Source: Candidatus Micrarchaeum sp.
GTDB lineage: Archaea; SpSt-1190; DYHY01
Direction of reading: 5' to 3'
Assembly (NCBI GenBank): GCA_020723935.1
Contig: DYHY01000007.1
Span: 1 to 53,297, forward strand
DNA: 53,297 bases
Shown here: positions 16,232 to 23,253 of the stretch, one piece after another
Layout: each line of letters starts with the position of its first letter
Position numbering within the stretch: position 1 is the stretch's first letter
Position numbers and translations under genes: made by a program
The notes under the pieces: generated by a model
Databases searched by the model: none
Told to the model about the DNA's origin: nothing
Seen by the model: only the letters and a program-made list of their open reading frames with translations

Positions 16232-16885
16232 TCAGAGGCCGAACAGCAAGACTGCGAGGACCCCGCCGAAGACGGATGCCAGGAAATTCACACCGTGCTT
16301 CGTGAGGTGGCCCCTGTTCTCCAGGATCGCGCCGAGGAGGCTGTCGAAGTTCGCCCCGCTGAAGCCTATCGCCGCGCCGACGAGGAGGTATTCGGACACC
16401 GGATGCCCGCGGAAGAGAACGAAGGCCAGGGCCCCGAAGAAGACGCCCGTCGCGGTCGCCGAGACCTCGCCCAGGAACGAGACGCCGCCGTTGGTCCCCG
16501 GGACGACCCTTCGCTTCAGGTCTGTTATCATCCTCGGGTGCGCCGTGGAGGTCTGCCCGACTTCGCCCGCCATCTTGTCTGCGGCGACCGCGCACATCGC
16601 GCCGAAGAATATCTCGGGCCTGCCGAATATCGCGGCAATTGTGGCGAAGGATCCGTTCGCCACCACGTTCTCCCATCCGCGCGGCCCGTGCACGCCCTTC
16701 CTCCTCTCGCCGAAGCGCGTGAAGAAGGCGGAGAGCAGGAAGAACACAAGCATCAGGAGGAAATAGGGAATCCCGGCGAGCCAGACGAGGATCGCGCCCA
16801 TCGCCGCGGCGGCGAGGAGGCCCCGCAGGTCAAGCGTCCTGAAAGCCAAGTTCCCCAAGGCTTCTTTCGTCGACTGGCGAGCCAT
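16232..16885 (-). CDS. DUF92/TMEM19-family integral membrane protein (VTE6-like)
   Basis: 217 aa with about six membrane segments. Family blocks include NGSFATIAAIFG, CAVAADKMAGEVGQTS, HPRMITDLKRRVVPGTNGGVS and GEVSATATG. Plant members (VTE6) phosphorylate phytyl phosphate; cyanobacterial relatives do the same for prenyl phosphates. Here it could act on polyprenyl or geranylgeranyl phosphate, and a VTE5/SEC59-like kinase is encoded at 21992-22570. Its start lies 56 bp inside the end of the UPF0201 gene, and a TATA-like box sits within that upstream gene about 28 nt before the ATG, so it may be transcribed independently. Confidence 0.82.
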   Translation of the reverse strand: MARQSTKEALGNLAFRTLDLRGLLAAAAMGAILVWLAGIPYFLLMLVFFLLSAFFTRFGERRKGVHGPRGWENVVANGSFATIAAIFGRPEIFFGAMCAVAADKMAGEVGQTSTAHPRMITDLKRRVVPGTNGGVSFLGEVSATATGVFFGALAFVLFRGHPVSEYLLVGAAIGFSGANFDSLLGAILENRGHLTKHGVNFLASVFGGVLAVLLFGL

Positions 16886-17291
16886 CGACCGTCCTTGGCG
16901 CGAGATGGTTTATAAAATCGGGGAATGTGGCCGTTTTGATCCAGATGCGCACGGCGCCGAGCGGGCTTTCCGAGTCCGTGTCGACTATGGCCACCTTCCC
17001 CGCGCAGAGTGCCTGCTTGTGCAGGAGGAGCACCGCGGCGCCCCCCGACAGGGATTGGAAGAGGCGCGCGCGCGTGGTGTCCAGGATCCTCCTTTGCGAA
17101 AGGAGGCCCTTGAGCTTCTCCAGGTCCTGCGGGCTTTCGGACGAGCCGGCGAGCCGGTGGGGCCCGCCGGCGTCCCGCGCGTCGAAGGTCATCGTCGGAA
17201 ACACCAAATAGAGTGCCGCCCTCACGCGGTCCTCGGATTCCGTCGGGTGGAGCGGGACGGATACCTCGAGGGAGAAATCCGGCGGGCCCAT
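16830..17291 (-). CDS. UPF0201 family RNA-binding-like protein
   Basis: 153 aa. Segments such as SLEVSVPLHPTESEDRVRAA, ALYLVFPTMTF, DLEKLKGLLSQRRILDTTR and GKVAIVDTDSESPLGAVRIWI match archaeal UPF0201, an RL5-like fold related to exosome-associated proteins. It is nearly always encoded next to the UPF0200 P-loop kinase, as here: its ATG follows the UPF0200 stop by 2 nt. Function is unproven. The last 18 codons overlap the DUF92 gene. Confidence 0.8.
   Translation of the reverse strand: MGPPDFSLEVSVPLHPTESEDRVRAALYLVFPTMTFDARDAGGPHRLAGSSESPQDLEKLKGLLSQRRILDTTRARLFQSLSGGAAVLLLHKQALCAGKVAIVDTDSESPLGAVRIWIKTATFPDFINHLAPRTVDGSPVDERSLGELGFQDA
16908..16918 (-). promoter_or_regulatory. TATA-like box for the DUF92 gene, inside UPF0201 coding sequence
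   Basis: GATTTTATAAA on the minus strand, about 28 nt before the ATG at 16885, and the only AT-rich patch in this part of the UPF0201 gene. Confidence 0.55.
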
Positions 17292-17293
17292 CT

Positions 17294-17848
17294 TCAGAGG
17301 GCCGAAAGGACCGCCCTTGCCCTGGCCTTGAATTCGGCGAGGGTCCCCCTGTTCTCTATCCTGACGTCCGCCATTTCGAGGAGCTTGGGTATCCCCCATG
17401 CGCCCCCGGCGTTCTCCTTGTGCTCGAGTATCTCGACGGTCACGTTGTCGTCCCAGCGCTTGCGCGCGAGGATCCTCTGGAACCGCAGGGGCTTGTCGGC
17501 GAAGATCCCGACGAGCTTCAGGCGCGGGAACTCCTTCCTGAGGCACGCGACCTCCTCCTCTGTGCGCGAGTCGTCGAAGCACACGAGCCCTGCTCCGGAG
17601 GCGCGGGCGGCCTTCGCGGCCTCGACAGCTATCCAGTCGGGCCCTATCTCCTTGCGCATCTCGTCGCCGACGTGCTTGAGCGTGAGGGGCCCCTTGTCTA
17701 TCTTGAGCTCCTTCGCCTTGCGCTCGACCATGTCCCTGAAGGCGAAGACGGACCAGCCGCCCTCGCGCGCCGCGTCGCAGAAAGTGCCCTTGCCGCTCCC
17801 GGGCATCCCAACGACGGCGATAACCTTCGCGGGCTCAGCCGTCGACAA
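17294..17848 (-). CDS. UPF0200 family P-loop nucleoside/nucleotide kinase-like protein
   Basis: 184 aa. Walker A is VIAVVGMPGSGKGTF (residues 9-23), followed by FAFRDMVERKAKE, GPDWIAVEAAKAA and a late adenylate-kinase-like lid FQRILARKRWDD. This is the archaeal UPF0200 (MJ1399-like) family, similar to dephospho-CoA and adenylate kinases; its substrate is not established. The start appears to be TTG at 17848, which overlaps the end of pyrH by 14 bp, as no ATG or GTG precedes the Walker A motif. It forms a tight pyrH - UPF0200 - UPF0201 operon. Confidence 0.85.
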   Translation of the reverse strand: MSTAEPAKVIAVVGMPGSGKGTFCDAAREGGWSVFAFRDMVERKAKELKIDKGPLTLKHVGDEMRKEIGPDWIAVEAAKAARASGAGLVCFDDSRTEEEVACLRKEFPRLKLVGIFADKPLRFQRILARKRWDDNVTVEILEHKENAGGAWGIPKLLEMADVRIENRGTLAEFKARARAVLSAL

Positions 17849-18548
17849 CAGTCCCCGCCTTCCCTTCCATCGCCGCGGGCAGATCCTCGAACCTGCAGAG
17901 CGTCGTCTTTATCCTGGAGCGCGATATCACCTTCGCGCCGACGAAGTCGAATATCGGGTAGTTGCCCGCCTTGCTTTCGAGGCCCTCGCAAACCTTTATC
18001 ATGTCAGAGAAGGACAGCCTCCTGATGAGCTTCGCGTCGGGAAACTTCTTGGGGTCCTTGTCGTAGACGCCCCCCACGTCCGTGAGGATGTAGAGGTGGT
18101 CGGCGTCTAGGTATTCGGCGACGACGGATGCGACCGCGTCGTGGCTCTGCCCGGGGATGAGCCCGCCCATCACGGGAAGGATGCCCTCCTCGACGACGTA
18201 CCTCGCTTGCTCAAGCGTCTCGACGAACCGGCCGTTCGCCATCTTCGCGACGACCCGCGCGTTGAGGCGGCCGATGAGGATCCCCAGCTCGTCCAGGAAC
18301 GCCTCGTTGACGCCCGCGCCGCGCAGCTCCGCGACGTACTGGCGCACGAGCAGGCCCCCGCCGATGACGACTGCGCACCGGTGGCCCTTCCTGCGCAGCA
18401 TCTCCAGGTAGCCTATGAACTCCTGGATGACCTTCGGGTCGGGCTTCCCGGGGAAGCCGACGGAGCCTCCCAGCTTTATCACGACAGTCTCGCCCTTCCC
18501 TTCCGCTCCCGCTTCCCTGCCCGCCTTGCCAGCCGTGTCCTTCGCCAT
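17835..18548 (-). CDS. pyrH: UMP kinase (archaeal amino-acid-kinase type)
   Basis: 237 aa. After a 20-residue lysine/glycine-rich N-terminal tail comes VVIKLGGSVGFPGKP, then VVIGGGLLVRQYV, LPVMGGLIPGQSHDAVA and LYILTDVGGVYDKDPKKFPDAKLI, the hallmark order of archaeal UMP kinases. It phosphorylates UMP to UDP in pyrimidine synthesis, which also feeds UDP-sugar supply. First gene of the pyrH-UPF0200-UPF0201 run. A TATA-like element shared with the divergent ligT gene lies upstream. The N-terminal tail is longer than usual for the family, and no later start codon precedes the core. Confidence 0.93.
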   Translation of the reverse strand: MAKDTAGKAGREAGAEGKGETVVIKLGGSVGFPGKPDPKVIQEFIGYLEMLRRKGHRCAVVIGGGLLVRQYVAELRGAGVNEAFLDELGILIGRLNARVVAKMANGRFVETLEQARYVVEEGILPVMGGLIPGQSHDAVASVVAEYLDADHLYILTDVGGVYDKDPKKFPDAKLIRRLSFSDMIKVCEGLESKAGNYPIFDFVGAKVISRSRIKTTLCRFEDLPAAMEGKAGTVVDG

Positions 18549-18576
18549 CCTAAAAACGCTAGGAATTCCGAACCCC

Positions 18577-18587
18577 TTTTATAATTT
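18577..18587. promoter_or_regulatory. Symmetric TATA element between pyrH and ligT
   Basis: TTTTATAATTT is the only AT-rich stretch between the divergent starts at 18548 (minus) and 18601 (plus). It lies about 34 nt from the pyrH ATG and about 19 nt from the ligT GTG, so it fits pyrH better; use in both directions is possible. Confidence 0.45.
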
Positions 18588-18600
18588 CCCGGGCGGGGGG

Positions 18601-19113
18601 GTGTGCTGCTTCGCGTGCATTGAGCCCGACGGGGTGGTGAGGAACGCCGTGTCCCGCGCCGCGCAGGGCCTGCGCGCCCCCGCGCTCCTCCCGGCGGCCC
18701 TGGCAAAATACGCGCCGCCCGAGCAATACCACATAAACCTGGAGTTCTTCGGCGACCTTTCGGACGCCGGGCTTTCCGCCGCCAAGGAGAGATGGGCTGG
18801 TCTCGCCGCGCGGACGGCGCCTTTCCGGAGGGCGGGAGGCCGAGGGTCGTCTTCGCCAGATGCTCCAGCAAGGAGAGGATCCTGGAGGGGCTGGGCGTCT
18901 CCGAGAAGGGTGGGACGTACCCGCCCCACCTGACGATCGCAAGGATCAGGGACCCGGGGCGGGCGCACTTCCTCCTGCGGTCCGCGCCCGAGGACCTGCG
19001 GACGGCGGTTTTCGGCGAATTCCGGGCGAGCGAGATACTATTAAAAGAAAGCATGCTGAGGCCCGGCGGCCCGGTGTACGAAACTATCGGGCGCTTCCCT
19101 TCTTCGGAGGGCA
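18601..19113 (+). pseudogene. thpR: RNA 2',3'-cyclic phosphodiesterase (LigT/ThpR), frameshifted
   Basis: The first frame starts at GTG 18601 (CCFACIEPDGVVRNAVSRAA ... PEQYHINLEFFGDL) and is lost after about codon 75. The remainder lies in another frame: RPRVVFARCSSKERIL, then TYPPHLTIARIRDPGR and LLKESMLRPGGPVYETIGRFP. One base is missing between about 18822 and 18850. The second HxT motif (HLT) is intact, but the first reads HIN, so a catalytic threonine or serine is absent. The second frame has no stop near the expected C-terminus and runs into the next gene, so another indel near 19100 is likely. The 3' limit is approximate. Confidence 0.7.
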
Positions 19114-19146
19114 GTGAAGAACGTGGTAGGAAAGGGATCTGGCGGG

Positions 19147-19665
19147 ATGCAGCAGCAGGCGCAGCCGGGAGCCGGGCCCAGCAACTACTATCCCCCCTCC
19201 CCGCAGGGCTGGGGGCAGCAGAGGCAGACCGGGCCCTACTGGAGCCAGAGCGGCTACACCGGATACTATTCCCTCCCCTCCAGGCAGGTCGTGAGGCCGG
19301 GCCAGGAGAGGAAGGCTTCGAGGAAAGCCCTCTACGCCGTCGCGTTCCTCATACTCGTCCTCGGCGTGTTCCTGATCTACAAGGGCGTCACCGCGACGCC
19401 CCCCAAGCTCAGCACGGAGCTCTCGGCAAAGATCGTCGCGATGTCCCCAGGGGACTCGGTCATCATCGGCGCGGTGTGCCTCCCGAACCTGTGCGGCGCG
19501 ACGCAGGAGGCGAGCCTCGTCGCGGTCGTCGGGAAGGACAACTACAAGGGGACTGTCAAGAACCAGGTCGGGCAGGAAGTCATGATCGCGAAGGCCACGG
19601 CGAGCCAGGTGCAGGCGCTGACCGAGAAGGATTGGATAACCTACATCGCCGTCGTCCCGCAGTGA
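19147..19665 (+). CDS. Single-pass membrane protein with Gln/Pro/Tyr-rich cytosolic head
   Basis: About 172 aa. Residues 1-50 are rich in Q, P, G, S and Y (QQQAQPGAGPSNYYPPSPQG), then a basic patch (QERKASRKALY) precedes one strong membrane helix (AVAFLILVLGVFLIYKGV), followed by an extracytoplasmic domain of about 100 residues with VCLPNLCGATQEASLVAVVG and KATASQVQAL. The outer part looks beta-rich, possibly an OB-like fold, but I do not recognise the family. The ATG at 19147 is preferred; an in-frame GTG at 19114 would add 11 residues. Confidence 0.65.
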   Translation: MQQQAQPGAGPSNYYPPSPQGWGQQRQTGPYWSQSGYTGYYSLPSRQVVRPGQERKASRKALYAVAFLILVLGVFLIYKGVTATPPKLSTELSAKIVAMSPGDSVIIGAVCLPNLCGATQEASLVAVVGKDNYKGTVKNQVGQEVMIAKATASQVQALTEKDWITYIAVVPQ

Positions 19666-19723
19666 TGGCCGTCTCTCCTCTTCCTAGCCGAAGCTCTCGG
19701 ACGAAGTCTTGCCTCCCGGCGAT

Positions 19724-20476
19724 TCAGCCGTAGACCGACGGGTATGCCTGCTGGTCCTCGAGGGAGCGCTTGGTCTGGCGCATGAGCTCGTTTATCTTCT
19801 TCTCGAGCTTCTCGGACGTCTTCAGGAGCGACGCCGTGTCCACCTTGATGTCTAGCTCCGCCGCGACGGCCGTGACGACGTCGGCCGCGGCCTTGGGGTC
19901 TGGCGTGTCGATCGAAGCGTCCGTCAAGTAGGCGTGGGCAGGCATCTTCTCCTCGCTGCAGTGGAGGAGGAGGATCCCGAGCAGGCCAGTGAGGAATCCC
20001 AGCTTTATGACCTTGAAATCGCTCTCCTTCTTCGCCGCGAGCTTGGCGACCTCGTCCTCGTCGGAGCCCACGACGTATATCTTGCTGGGGCCTGCCGGCT
20101 TCTCGCCGTCCTGGCGCGCTATCCCCCCGACCAAGATTATCTTGGACGCGTTGTGTTTCTTCGCCCAGCCGACGATGGACCTCGCGAGGTCGTACGTCAG
20201 GAACTCGGGGATCGCGGTGTCGGAGACGAAGACGACGACGTTGTCCTTGGCGTAGATCCTTATCGGGGAGCGCGGGCCGCCTTCCTTCACGATCGTCACG
20301 GGGGGGAGCTTGTCGGACTGGATGAACCCTATCTCCGCCATCTCCAGCTTCGTCGCTATGTATTCCGTCGCTATCGAGCCCACGAGGCCCACCGACGGGA
20401 AGCCCTCGATCACGACGGGCCTGTTCAGTGTCACGAACGACGTCTCTATTATCTCGACCTGGGACGCTTTCGCCAT
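19724..20476 (-). CDS. PAC2-family proteasome assembly chaperone-like protein
   Basis: 250 aa. The N-terminus reads PVVIEGFPSVGLVGSIATEY, the classic PAC2 start, followed by GFIQSDKLPPVTIV, VVVFVSDTAIP and KIILVGGIARQDGEK, and a C-terminal helical region (LLKTSEKLEKKINELMRQTK) likely to form a coiled coil. Archaeal members (PbaB-like) bind proteasome subunits through HbYX tails. The C-terminus here ends YPSVYG, so a canonical terminal HbYX is not present. A stand-alone gene with its own promoter region. Confidence 0.85.
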   Translation of the reverse strand: MAKASQVEIIETSFVTLNRPVVIEGFPSVGLVGSIATEYIATKLEMAEIGFIQSDKLPPVTIVKEGGPRSPIRIYAKDNVVVFVSDTAIPEFLTYDLARSIVGWAKKHNASKIILVGGIARQDGEKPAGPSKIYVVGSDEDEVAKLAAKKESDFKVIKLGFLTGLLGILLLHCSEEKMPAHAYLTDASIDTPDPKAAADVVTAVAAELDIKVDTASLLKTSEKLEKKINELMRQTKRSLEDQQAYPSVYG

Positions 20477-20545
20477 ATCGCTATCAGGGGGAGCGCGGCT
20501 AGGGGTGTATTTATGCTTATTACCGCCGCGGACGGGCCCTCTTCG

Positions 20546-20815
20546 CTAGAATTCCTCGTCTATCTCGCGGCCCAGGTTCACGACCTCGGCGCCGCCGACG
20601 CCCGGGAGAGCCCTCAGCTTCGTCTCGATGTCCTCCGTGCCGCCCTCCCCGTCGGGGACGGCGAAGATCGCCTCGATCGCCTTGAGGCCGAATGCGACCT
20701 CCCTCACCTGGTAGCCCCGGCAGCCGAGCTTCTTGACTTCCGAAACGAGCTTGTCTATGTCGACCTCTATGCCCTCAGGCATGACGCGTATCTGCGCGAT
20801 CACGGTTCCGCCCAT
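20546..20815 (-). CDS. ef1b: Translation elongation factor aEF-1beta
   Basis: 89 aa, the normal size for archaeal EF-1beta. The ferredoxin-like guanine-nucleotide-exchange core is evident: AQIRVMPEGIEVDIDKLVSE, GYQVREVAFGLKAIEAIFAV and the C-terminal GVGGAEVVNLGREID. It exchanges GDP for GTP on aEF-1alpha. The upstream Zn-ribbon gene ends 7 nt before the ATG at 20815, an arrangement found in many archaea; a TTG two codons earlier is a weaker alternative start. Confidence 0.95.
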   Translation of the reverse strand: MGGTVIAQIRVMPEGIEVDIDKLVSEVKKLGCRGYQVREVAFGLKAIEAIFAVPDGEGGTEDIETKLRALPGVGGAEVVNLGREIDEEF

Positions 20816-20822
20816 GCGCAAA

Positions 20823-20993
20823 TCACGGCCCCGTGAACCCGCAGGACGGGCATGTGTACGTGCGTCCGGCCTTGCGGCACTTGGCGCACCGGCTTATCTC
20901 CAGCTCCGCGCAGGAAGGGCACTTGAAAGACAGGCTCCCCGCGATGGCCCCGATCTTGAGGCCGCAGGAGAGGCAGCTCTTGTCGCTTTGCAT
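20823..20993 (-). CDS. Small Zn-ribbon RNA-binding protein (COG2888 type)
   Basis: 56 aa beginning QSDKSCLSCGLKIG. Four CxxC knuckles are seen: CLSC, CPSC, CAKC and CPSC, the last in TYTCPSCGFTGP at the C-terminus. This is the small archaeal zinc-ribbon family conserved next to aEF-1beta. It probably binds rRNA or tRNA during translation. The ATG at 20993 lies about 30 nt after TATA-like CATTTATAAAC, so it heads a two-gene operon with ef1b. Confidence 0.85.
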   Translation of the reverse strand: MQSDKSCLSCGLKIGAIAGSLSFKCPSCAELEISRCAKCRKAGRTYTCPSCGFTGP

Positions 20994-21085
20994 TGTGGAT
21001 TTTTCGCCGGGAAGGGCGTTTATAAATGTTCTCGGAAGCTGCGCATCGGGCCGGCCCGCGCTCCTCCCGGCGGCCCAGGGGAATA

Positions 21086-21093
21086 CTTATAAT
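21086..21093 (+). promoter_or_regulatory. TATA-like box upstream of tRNA-Arg
   Basis: CTTATAAT, about 50 nt before the mature tRNA 5' end. The distance implies a short 5' leader removed by RNase P. Confidence 0.4.
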
Positions 21094-21140
21094 ATGCTGG
21101 TTGGTGGTGGATTTTCCGCAAAAGGGAAGTTTCAGCACAC

Positions 21141-21214
21141 GGGCCTGTGGTATAGTTTGGACAGCATGGGGGCTTGCGGAGCCTTTGACCTGGGTTCAAA
21201 TCCCAGCAGGCCCA
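21141..21214 (+). tRNA. tRNA-Arg (anticodon GCG)
   Basis: A full cloverleaf can be folded by eye: acceptor GGGCCTG pairs with CAGGCCC (discriminator A at 21214), anticodon stem GGGGC/GCCTT (two G-T pairs), loop TTGCGGA with GCG at positions 34-36, four-base variable region TGAC, T stem CTGGG/CCCAG with loop TTCAAAT. The D stem GTAT/GCAT has one A-C mismatch. No CCA is encoded and there is no intron. GCG decodes CGC, a heavily used Arg codon in this GC-rich genome. Confidence 0.88.
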
Positions 21215-21256
21215 CTCGGGCTTCCTTCCTTATTCTCTTCCTTGTGCGGCTCCGCG

Positions 21257-21634
21257 TCATTTCATGGGGACCCAGTTGTACCCGTCGGTCCCCTCGAAGA
21301 TGGCCAGGATGTCTGGGGGAAGCTCGCAGAGGAAGACATTCCTTTTAAACAGGACTTCCTCGGCCTGCTTCGTCCCGATCGTGTTGTAGCCGCGCACCAA
21401 TACGCACGAGAACTCGTAGAGGGGGGTTTCCGGAGACTGCAGGGCGTATTCGGAATAGTCGGGCCCCTCTTTGTTGTAGTCGATGCGCTTCGTCACGCGC
21501 AGGATCTGGAACGGGTGCCCATTCCCCGCGTCTTCCCCATTCGCCGTCTCCCAGGCAGCGGGGAGGCTGGTCCTGTAGACGCTCGTCCCCTTGGAAACCC
21601 GGGCCTGCTCAGTCACCGCCCTCCTCACCCCCAC
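21257..21634 (-). CDS. Uncharacterised soluble protein
   Basis: About 125 aa starting with GTG at 21634 (a second GTG lies two codons later). It carries PFQILRVTKRIDYNKEG, a mid-region SPETPLYEFSCVLVRGYNTIG and an acidic C-terminus PPDILAIFEGTDGYNWVPMK. No membrane segment or metal cluster is visible. I do not recognise the family. A TATA-like GATAAAAAGG about 27 nt upstream supports a real leaderless gene, and codon use is like its neighbours. Confidence 0.6.
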   Translation of the reverse strand: MGVRRAVTEQARVSKGTSVYRTSLPAAWETANGEDAGNGHPFQILRVTKRIDYNKEGPDYSEYALQSPETPLYEFSCVLVRGYNTIGTKQAEEVLFKRNVFLCELPPDILAIFEGTDGYNWVPMK

Positions 21635-21768
21635 AGAGGGCGGATGCGCGGGGCCTTTTTATCTCTTTCAGTGGGGCGGGCCGAGCAGTGGCGAGGTCCG
21701 CGGCCGGGAACTGGCGGGATTCCGGGCCACGGGAAATGCTTTTATATCCCGCAAACCGGGCCGGTAGC

Positions 21769-21885
21769 GTGTCCAAAACATCGCACCCGTGGAAAAAGCG
21801 GCACGGAAAGAAAAGCCGCTGGAAATGGCGCAAAAAACGCAGGCGCCGGATGAAACGGGCGAAGCGCCAAAGGGTAGGGCTCTAG
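21769..21885 (+). CDS. rpl41e: Ribosomal protein eL41-like mini-protein
   Basis: A 38-residue, extremely basic peptide starting at GTG. Its second half, RWKWRKKRRRRMKRAKRQR, resembles eL41 (typical sequence begins MRAKWRKKRMRRLKRKRR), including the K-W-R-K-K core. eL41 is a single helix bridging the two ribosomal subunits. The first 15 residues (SKTSHPWKKRHGKK after the initiator) are an extension not usual in eL41. TATA-like CTTTTATATC about 26 nt before the GTG and coding-like composition support a real leaderless gene. Below usual gene-finder length, so easily missed. Confidence 0.6.
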   Translation: MSKTSHPWKKRHGKKSRWKWRKKRRRRMKRAKRQRVGL

Positions 21886-21991
21886 TTCGGCCGCCCTTTC
21901 TCTGTTTTCCAACGCTCCGGGCTCCGCCCCTGCGGGTTTCTGCCCTGCGCTCGGCACAGGCTCGGGAAATGCTTCCCAGCGCCGCGGGAAA

Positions 21992-22570
21992 TCACGCGAG
22001 GAAGCGCAGCACGACGCTCACCGCGAGGGGGATCGTCACGTTGTCGTCTATCGGGCTGAGGATCTCCGTGACAGTCCCGACGAGCGCCGTGAAGACGGCC
22101 ACCCAAGGCGAGAGGCTCGTGGCGAGGAAGAGGGGGACGAGGCTCGCGAGGAAGAAGCCGATCGCGCCCTCCAGGCTCCTCCCGGCGAGGAGCTTGTGCC
22201 TGCCGAAATACACACCCACGACAGTCGAGGCGCTGTCCCCCCAGCCGAGGACGAGTATCGGGATGTAGGCGCGCGAGCCCAGGAACACGACGGAGAGGCC
22301 TATCCCCACCATCCCGAGGATCGCGCCGTAGAAGGGGAACTGTTTGTCCTTGTCCCTGTCCGCGACCTTCTTGATGTACTTGGCTATCCGGAGGGATGGG
22401 GGGAGTATCTTCTCCTCCAGGCCGCTCACTATCGCGGCCGAGACGAACACCAGGCCTGCGAGGAGGATCGCGAGGACTGCCGCGGAAATGTGGAGGGGCA
22501 GGTAGAGGAGGAGGACAGCAAAAAGGCTGAAGGAAACGAGATGGAACGCCTGGCGCCGGAGCTCAAGCAT
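21992..22570 (-). CDS. Polyprenol (dolichol) kinase-like membrane protein, SEC59/VTE5 family
   Basis: 192 aa with about six membrane segments. Family motifs: ELRRQAFHLVSF near the start, AKYIKKVADRDKDKQFPFYGA, ILVLGWGDSASTVVGVYFG and GRSLEGAIGFFLASL. The GDxxAxxxGxxxG and K(S/R)xEG patterns are the CTP-binding elements of dolichol and phytol kinases. It probably phosphorylates a polyprenol or related prenyl alcohol in the membrane. It is the last gene of a minus-strand run with GT2 and two GT-C genes, which fits lipid-carrier supply for glycosylation. CDP-archaeol-type cytidylyltransferases are an alternative with similar topology. Confidence 0.82.
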   Translation of the reverse strand: MLELRRQAFHLVSFSLFAVLLLYLPLHISAAVLAILLAGLVFVSAAIVSGLEEKILPPSLRIAKYIKKVADRDKDKQFPFYGAILGMVGIGLSVVFLGSRAYIPILVLGWGDSASTVVGVYFGRHKLLAGRSLEGAIGFFLASLVPLFLATSLSPWVAVFTALVGTVTEILSPIDDNVTIPLAVSVVLRFLA

Positions 22571-22578
22571 CCAGCTTC

Positions 22579-23253
22579 TCAGCCCTCCGGGGCCGGGGAG
22601 GCGGAGAGGCGCATCTCCAAGCCCCCCATGGGGACGAATCCTGCTAGCGGCTCGCCATCCACGACAAGGAACGGGTATTCGGTCACGTTGTATGCCTCCA
22701 CTATCCCCGACACCACGGGGATCCCCAGGTCCGTGTCCACCGGGAAGACGAGCAGGCCCTGGCCCATGCGCCGCTTCTGCGCGTCCAGGACTATCCCCTG
22801 GCTCGTGCATACGGGGCAGTTCCTGTTCGTGTAGAGGTAGAGGACGGTCCTTGCCGAGGGGTTCCCGCAGACGGAGATCGCCTTCCTCGCGAAGAGCCAT
22901 TCGCGGACCAGGAGCGACGTGTACTGCTCCTTGAGGACGGTGAAGGATTCCCCGAACTTGCGCGACTCCTCGTACTGCATGAGCCGCCCGGCCATCTCGT
23001 CGGCGGCCTTGCCGGAGACCTCTATCTGCCTGAGGAGGAACGGGCAGGCGCGTTCGGAGCCGAGGACGTCGAGGAGCAGGCCCTCCGCCTCCAGGCCGTC
23101 GGTGCTCGCGCGCAGGGACGAGATGTCGGACTCCAGTGCCGAGACCTGCTGGCGGTTGAGGAGCGAGCCTATCGCTATCCCTGACAGGAAGACGAGGACC
23201 GTCAGGGCCAGGACTAGGAGGTGTCGCGAGATTTCAAACTCTTTCCCTGCCAT
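22579..23253 (-). CDS. Membrane-anchored thioredoxin-like protein with CPVC motif
   Basis: 224 aa: a signal-anchor helix (LLVLALTVLVFLSGIAIGSL, residues 12-31), a coiled-coil-prone stretch at 35-60, a cysteine in GSERACPFLL, then a thioredoxin-like domain at about 133-215 with YTNRNCPVCTSQ (Cys146 and Cys149) and VTEYPFLVVDGE, the cis-Pro region. The catalytic domain should face outside the membrane. It overlaps the GT2 gene by 40 bp and lies 8 nt before the polyprenol kinase gene, so it could form or repair disulfides in extracytoplasmic parts of the glycosylation machinery (inference). Confidence 0.8.
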   Translation of the reverse strand: MAGKEFEISRHLLVLALTVLVFLSGIAIGSLLNRQQVSALESDISSLRASTDGLEAEGLLLDVLGSERACPFLLRQIEVSGKAADEMAGRLMQYEESRKFGESFTVLKEQYTSLLVREWLFARKAISVCGNPSARTVLYLYTNRNCPVCTSQGIVLDAQKRRMGQGLLVFPVDTDLGIPVVSGIVEAYNVTEYPFLVVDGEPLAGFVPMGGLEMRLSASPAPEG

